NCBI RefSeq assembly: GCF_900455735.1
Contig: NZ_UAUI01000013.1
Location: 1 to 64,000, forward strand
Reading direction: 5' to 3'
Source of the DNA: Rhodococcus wratislaviensis
GTDB lineage: Bacteria > Actinomycetota > Actinomycetes > Mycobacteriales > Mycobacteriaceae
DNA: 64,000 nucleotides
Of the stretch, positions 63,064-64,000 are shown piece after piece. Both the position numbers and the translations under genes were made by a program. Position 1 is the stretch's first letter. Each line of letters starts with the position of its first letter. Below the pieces are notes generated by a model. That model did no database searches. It was not told the origin of the DNA and saw only the letters and a list, made by a program, of their open reading frames with translations.

Positions 63064-64000
63064 ATGACACCACTCGACAACAGGCACTTCGGGTTCGACG
63101 ACATCCCCGACCAGTGGGGTAAGACCGTCCTCGTCACCGGCGCGAACAACGGCCTCGGACTCCACGCCGCGACGGCCCTCGCCGGTGCGGGCGCGACGGT
63201 CCTGCTCGCGTGCCGCAATCTGCAGACCGGCGCCGCCGCACTCACACGGATCCGCAAGGCGGGCGGCGATGCCGAGCACCAACTTGTTCCGCTGGACCTC
63301 ACCGACCTGTCCTCGGTCCGCGACGCGGCGCAGCACGCCTGCGAGGTCGCAGCGCAGATCGACGTGCTGATCAACAACGCGGGCCTGATGGCCGTCCCCT
63401 TCGGCCGCACGACCGACGGGTTCGAACTGCAGATCGGCACAAATCATTTCGGGCACTTCGCGCTCACCGGACAGCTCCTCCCGGCACTCCTCGGCGCTCC
63501 CGCACCGCGGGTGGTGACCCTCGCGAGCATCGCGCACCGCCGCGGCCGGATCGTGCTCGACGACCTGAACTTCGACCGCCGCAAGTACACCCGGATGGGC
63601 GCGTACAACCAGTCGAAGCTCGCCAACCTTCTGTTCAGTGGCGAATTGGCCAGGCGCAGTGCGGCCGCCGGACTTCCGCTCCTCTCGGTGGCGACGCACC
63701 CCGGCATCGCCGCCACCAATCTCTTCGACTCGATGGTCCCGCCGATCCCGGGGGCTCTCGCCGTGACCCACCTCGGATTGCGGGTGATCGGCAACGACGA
63801 GAAGGACGGCGCGCTCGGACAGCTGTACGCGGCGACCATGCCCGACGTCCGCACCGACGACTACCTGGGCCCGAACGACCTGTTCGGAGTTCGCGGACCG
63901 GTGGCGCGTTCGCCGCGCACCGGTGGGGCACGGAACACGAAACTCGCGGCGGCCCTGTGGGAGAAGTCCGTGGAGGTGACCGGGGTGGAGTACACCCAGC
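63064..64000 (+). CDS. Short-chain dehydrogenase (retinol dehydrogenase-like), cut by window end
   Basis: The frame opens at ATG 63064 after GAGGAGA and runs without stop to the end, giving at least 312 residues. It has the cofactor motif TGANNGLGLHAA, NNAGLM, TLASIAHRRG as the serine region and YNQSK, the pattern of the WW-domain-oxidoreductase/retinol dehydrogenase group. It is the third gene of the operon with the diiron-type protein and the reductase and may oxidise or reduce their product. The C-terminal end lies outside the window. Confidence 0.88.
   Translation, partial: MTPLDNRHFGFDDIPDQWGKTVLVTGANNGLGLHAATALAGAGATVLLACRNLQTGAAALTRIRKAGGDAEHQLVPLDLTDLSSVRDAAQHACEVAAQIDVLINNAGLMAVPFGRTTDGFELQIGTNHFGHFALTGQLLPALLGAPAPRVVTLASIAHRRGRIVLDDLNFDRRKYTRMGAYNQSKLANLLFSGELARRSAAAGLPLLSVATHPGIAATNLFDSMVPPIPGALAVTHLGLRVIGNDEKDGALGQLYAATMPDVRTDDYLGPNDLFGVRGPVARSPRTGGARNTKLAAALWEKSVEVTGVEYTQ

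Overview
The window is high-GC actinobacterial chromosome, almost certainly from a Rhodococcus (jostii/opacus/wratislaviensis type). This rests on recognisable relatives of mycobacterial loci (WhiB3, PknD, virS-mymA-lipR-sadH, the Rv0535-Rv0540 block), on large redundant sets of acyl-CoA genes, and on base composition; no rRNA or tRNA is present to fix the species. Homologies are judged by eye from protein sequence, without database searches.

Region 1 (1-16.6 kb) is a catabolic locus for an activated, probably methyl-branched acid. It holds three thiolases (one SCP-x type), two near-duplicate short-chain dehydrogenases, an alpha-methylacyl-CoA racemase-like protein, two MaoC hot-dog subunits, two acyl-CoA dehydrogenases, an acyl-CoA ligase, an alcohol and an aldehyde dehydrogenase, and a regulator with two TetR units in one chain. 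It ends in a scar holding a collapsed TauD-type dioxygenase gene and a DUF202 remnant.

Region 2 (16.6-24 kb) has a type I sulfatase, a large LuxR-type ATPase regulator (LAL), a small conserved protein and a PknD-like receptor kinase. Region 3 (24-32.8 kb) is an alpha-glucoside uptake system: an overlapping ROK glucokinase-whiB3-like pair, an ABC ATPase, a LacI repressor with two operator-like palindromes, and an operon of GH13 glucosidase, binding lipoprotein and two permeases.

Region 4 (34.2-45.4 kb) is a second acyl-CoA locus, a 10-kb minus-strand operon parallel to region 1 (racemase, crotonases, ligases, acyl-CoA dehydrogenase, SDR, MaoC pair, SCP-x thiolase), again next to a double-TetR regulator. 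The two promoters there share a 17-bp operator-like motif. Region 5 (45.4-49.8 kb) is a short virS-mymA-lipR-sadH locus.

Region 6 (49.8-60.8 kb) has a SHOCT protein, a DUF6325 protein, an LtrA-family membrane protein, a molybdopterin oxidoreductase fused to a membrane anchor, a methyltransferase, a lipoprotein, and an operon of MTA-phosphorylase family protein, epimerase, GT2 glycosyltransferase and DUF2064 protein facing a multi-pass membrane protein. Region 7 (60.1-64 kb) has a TetR repressor diverging from an operon of a PF10118 protein with a diiron-type ligand pattern, a flavin/2Fe-2S reductase, and an SDR cut by the window end.

A 44-46 bp palindrome occurs four times between 32.8 and 60.2 kb, each time at gene ends, and supplies the stop codons of five genes.
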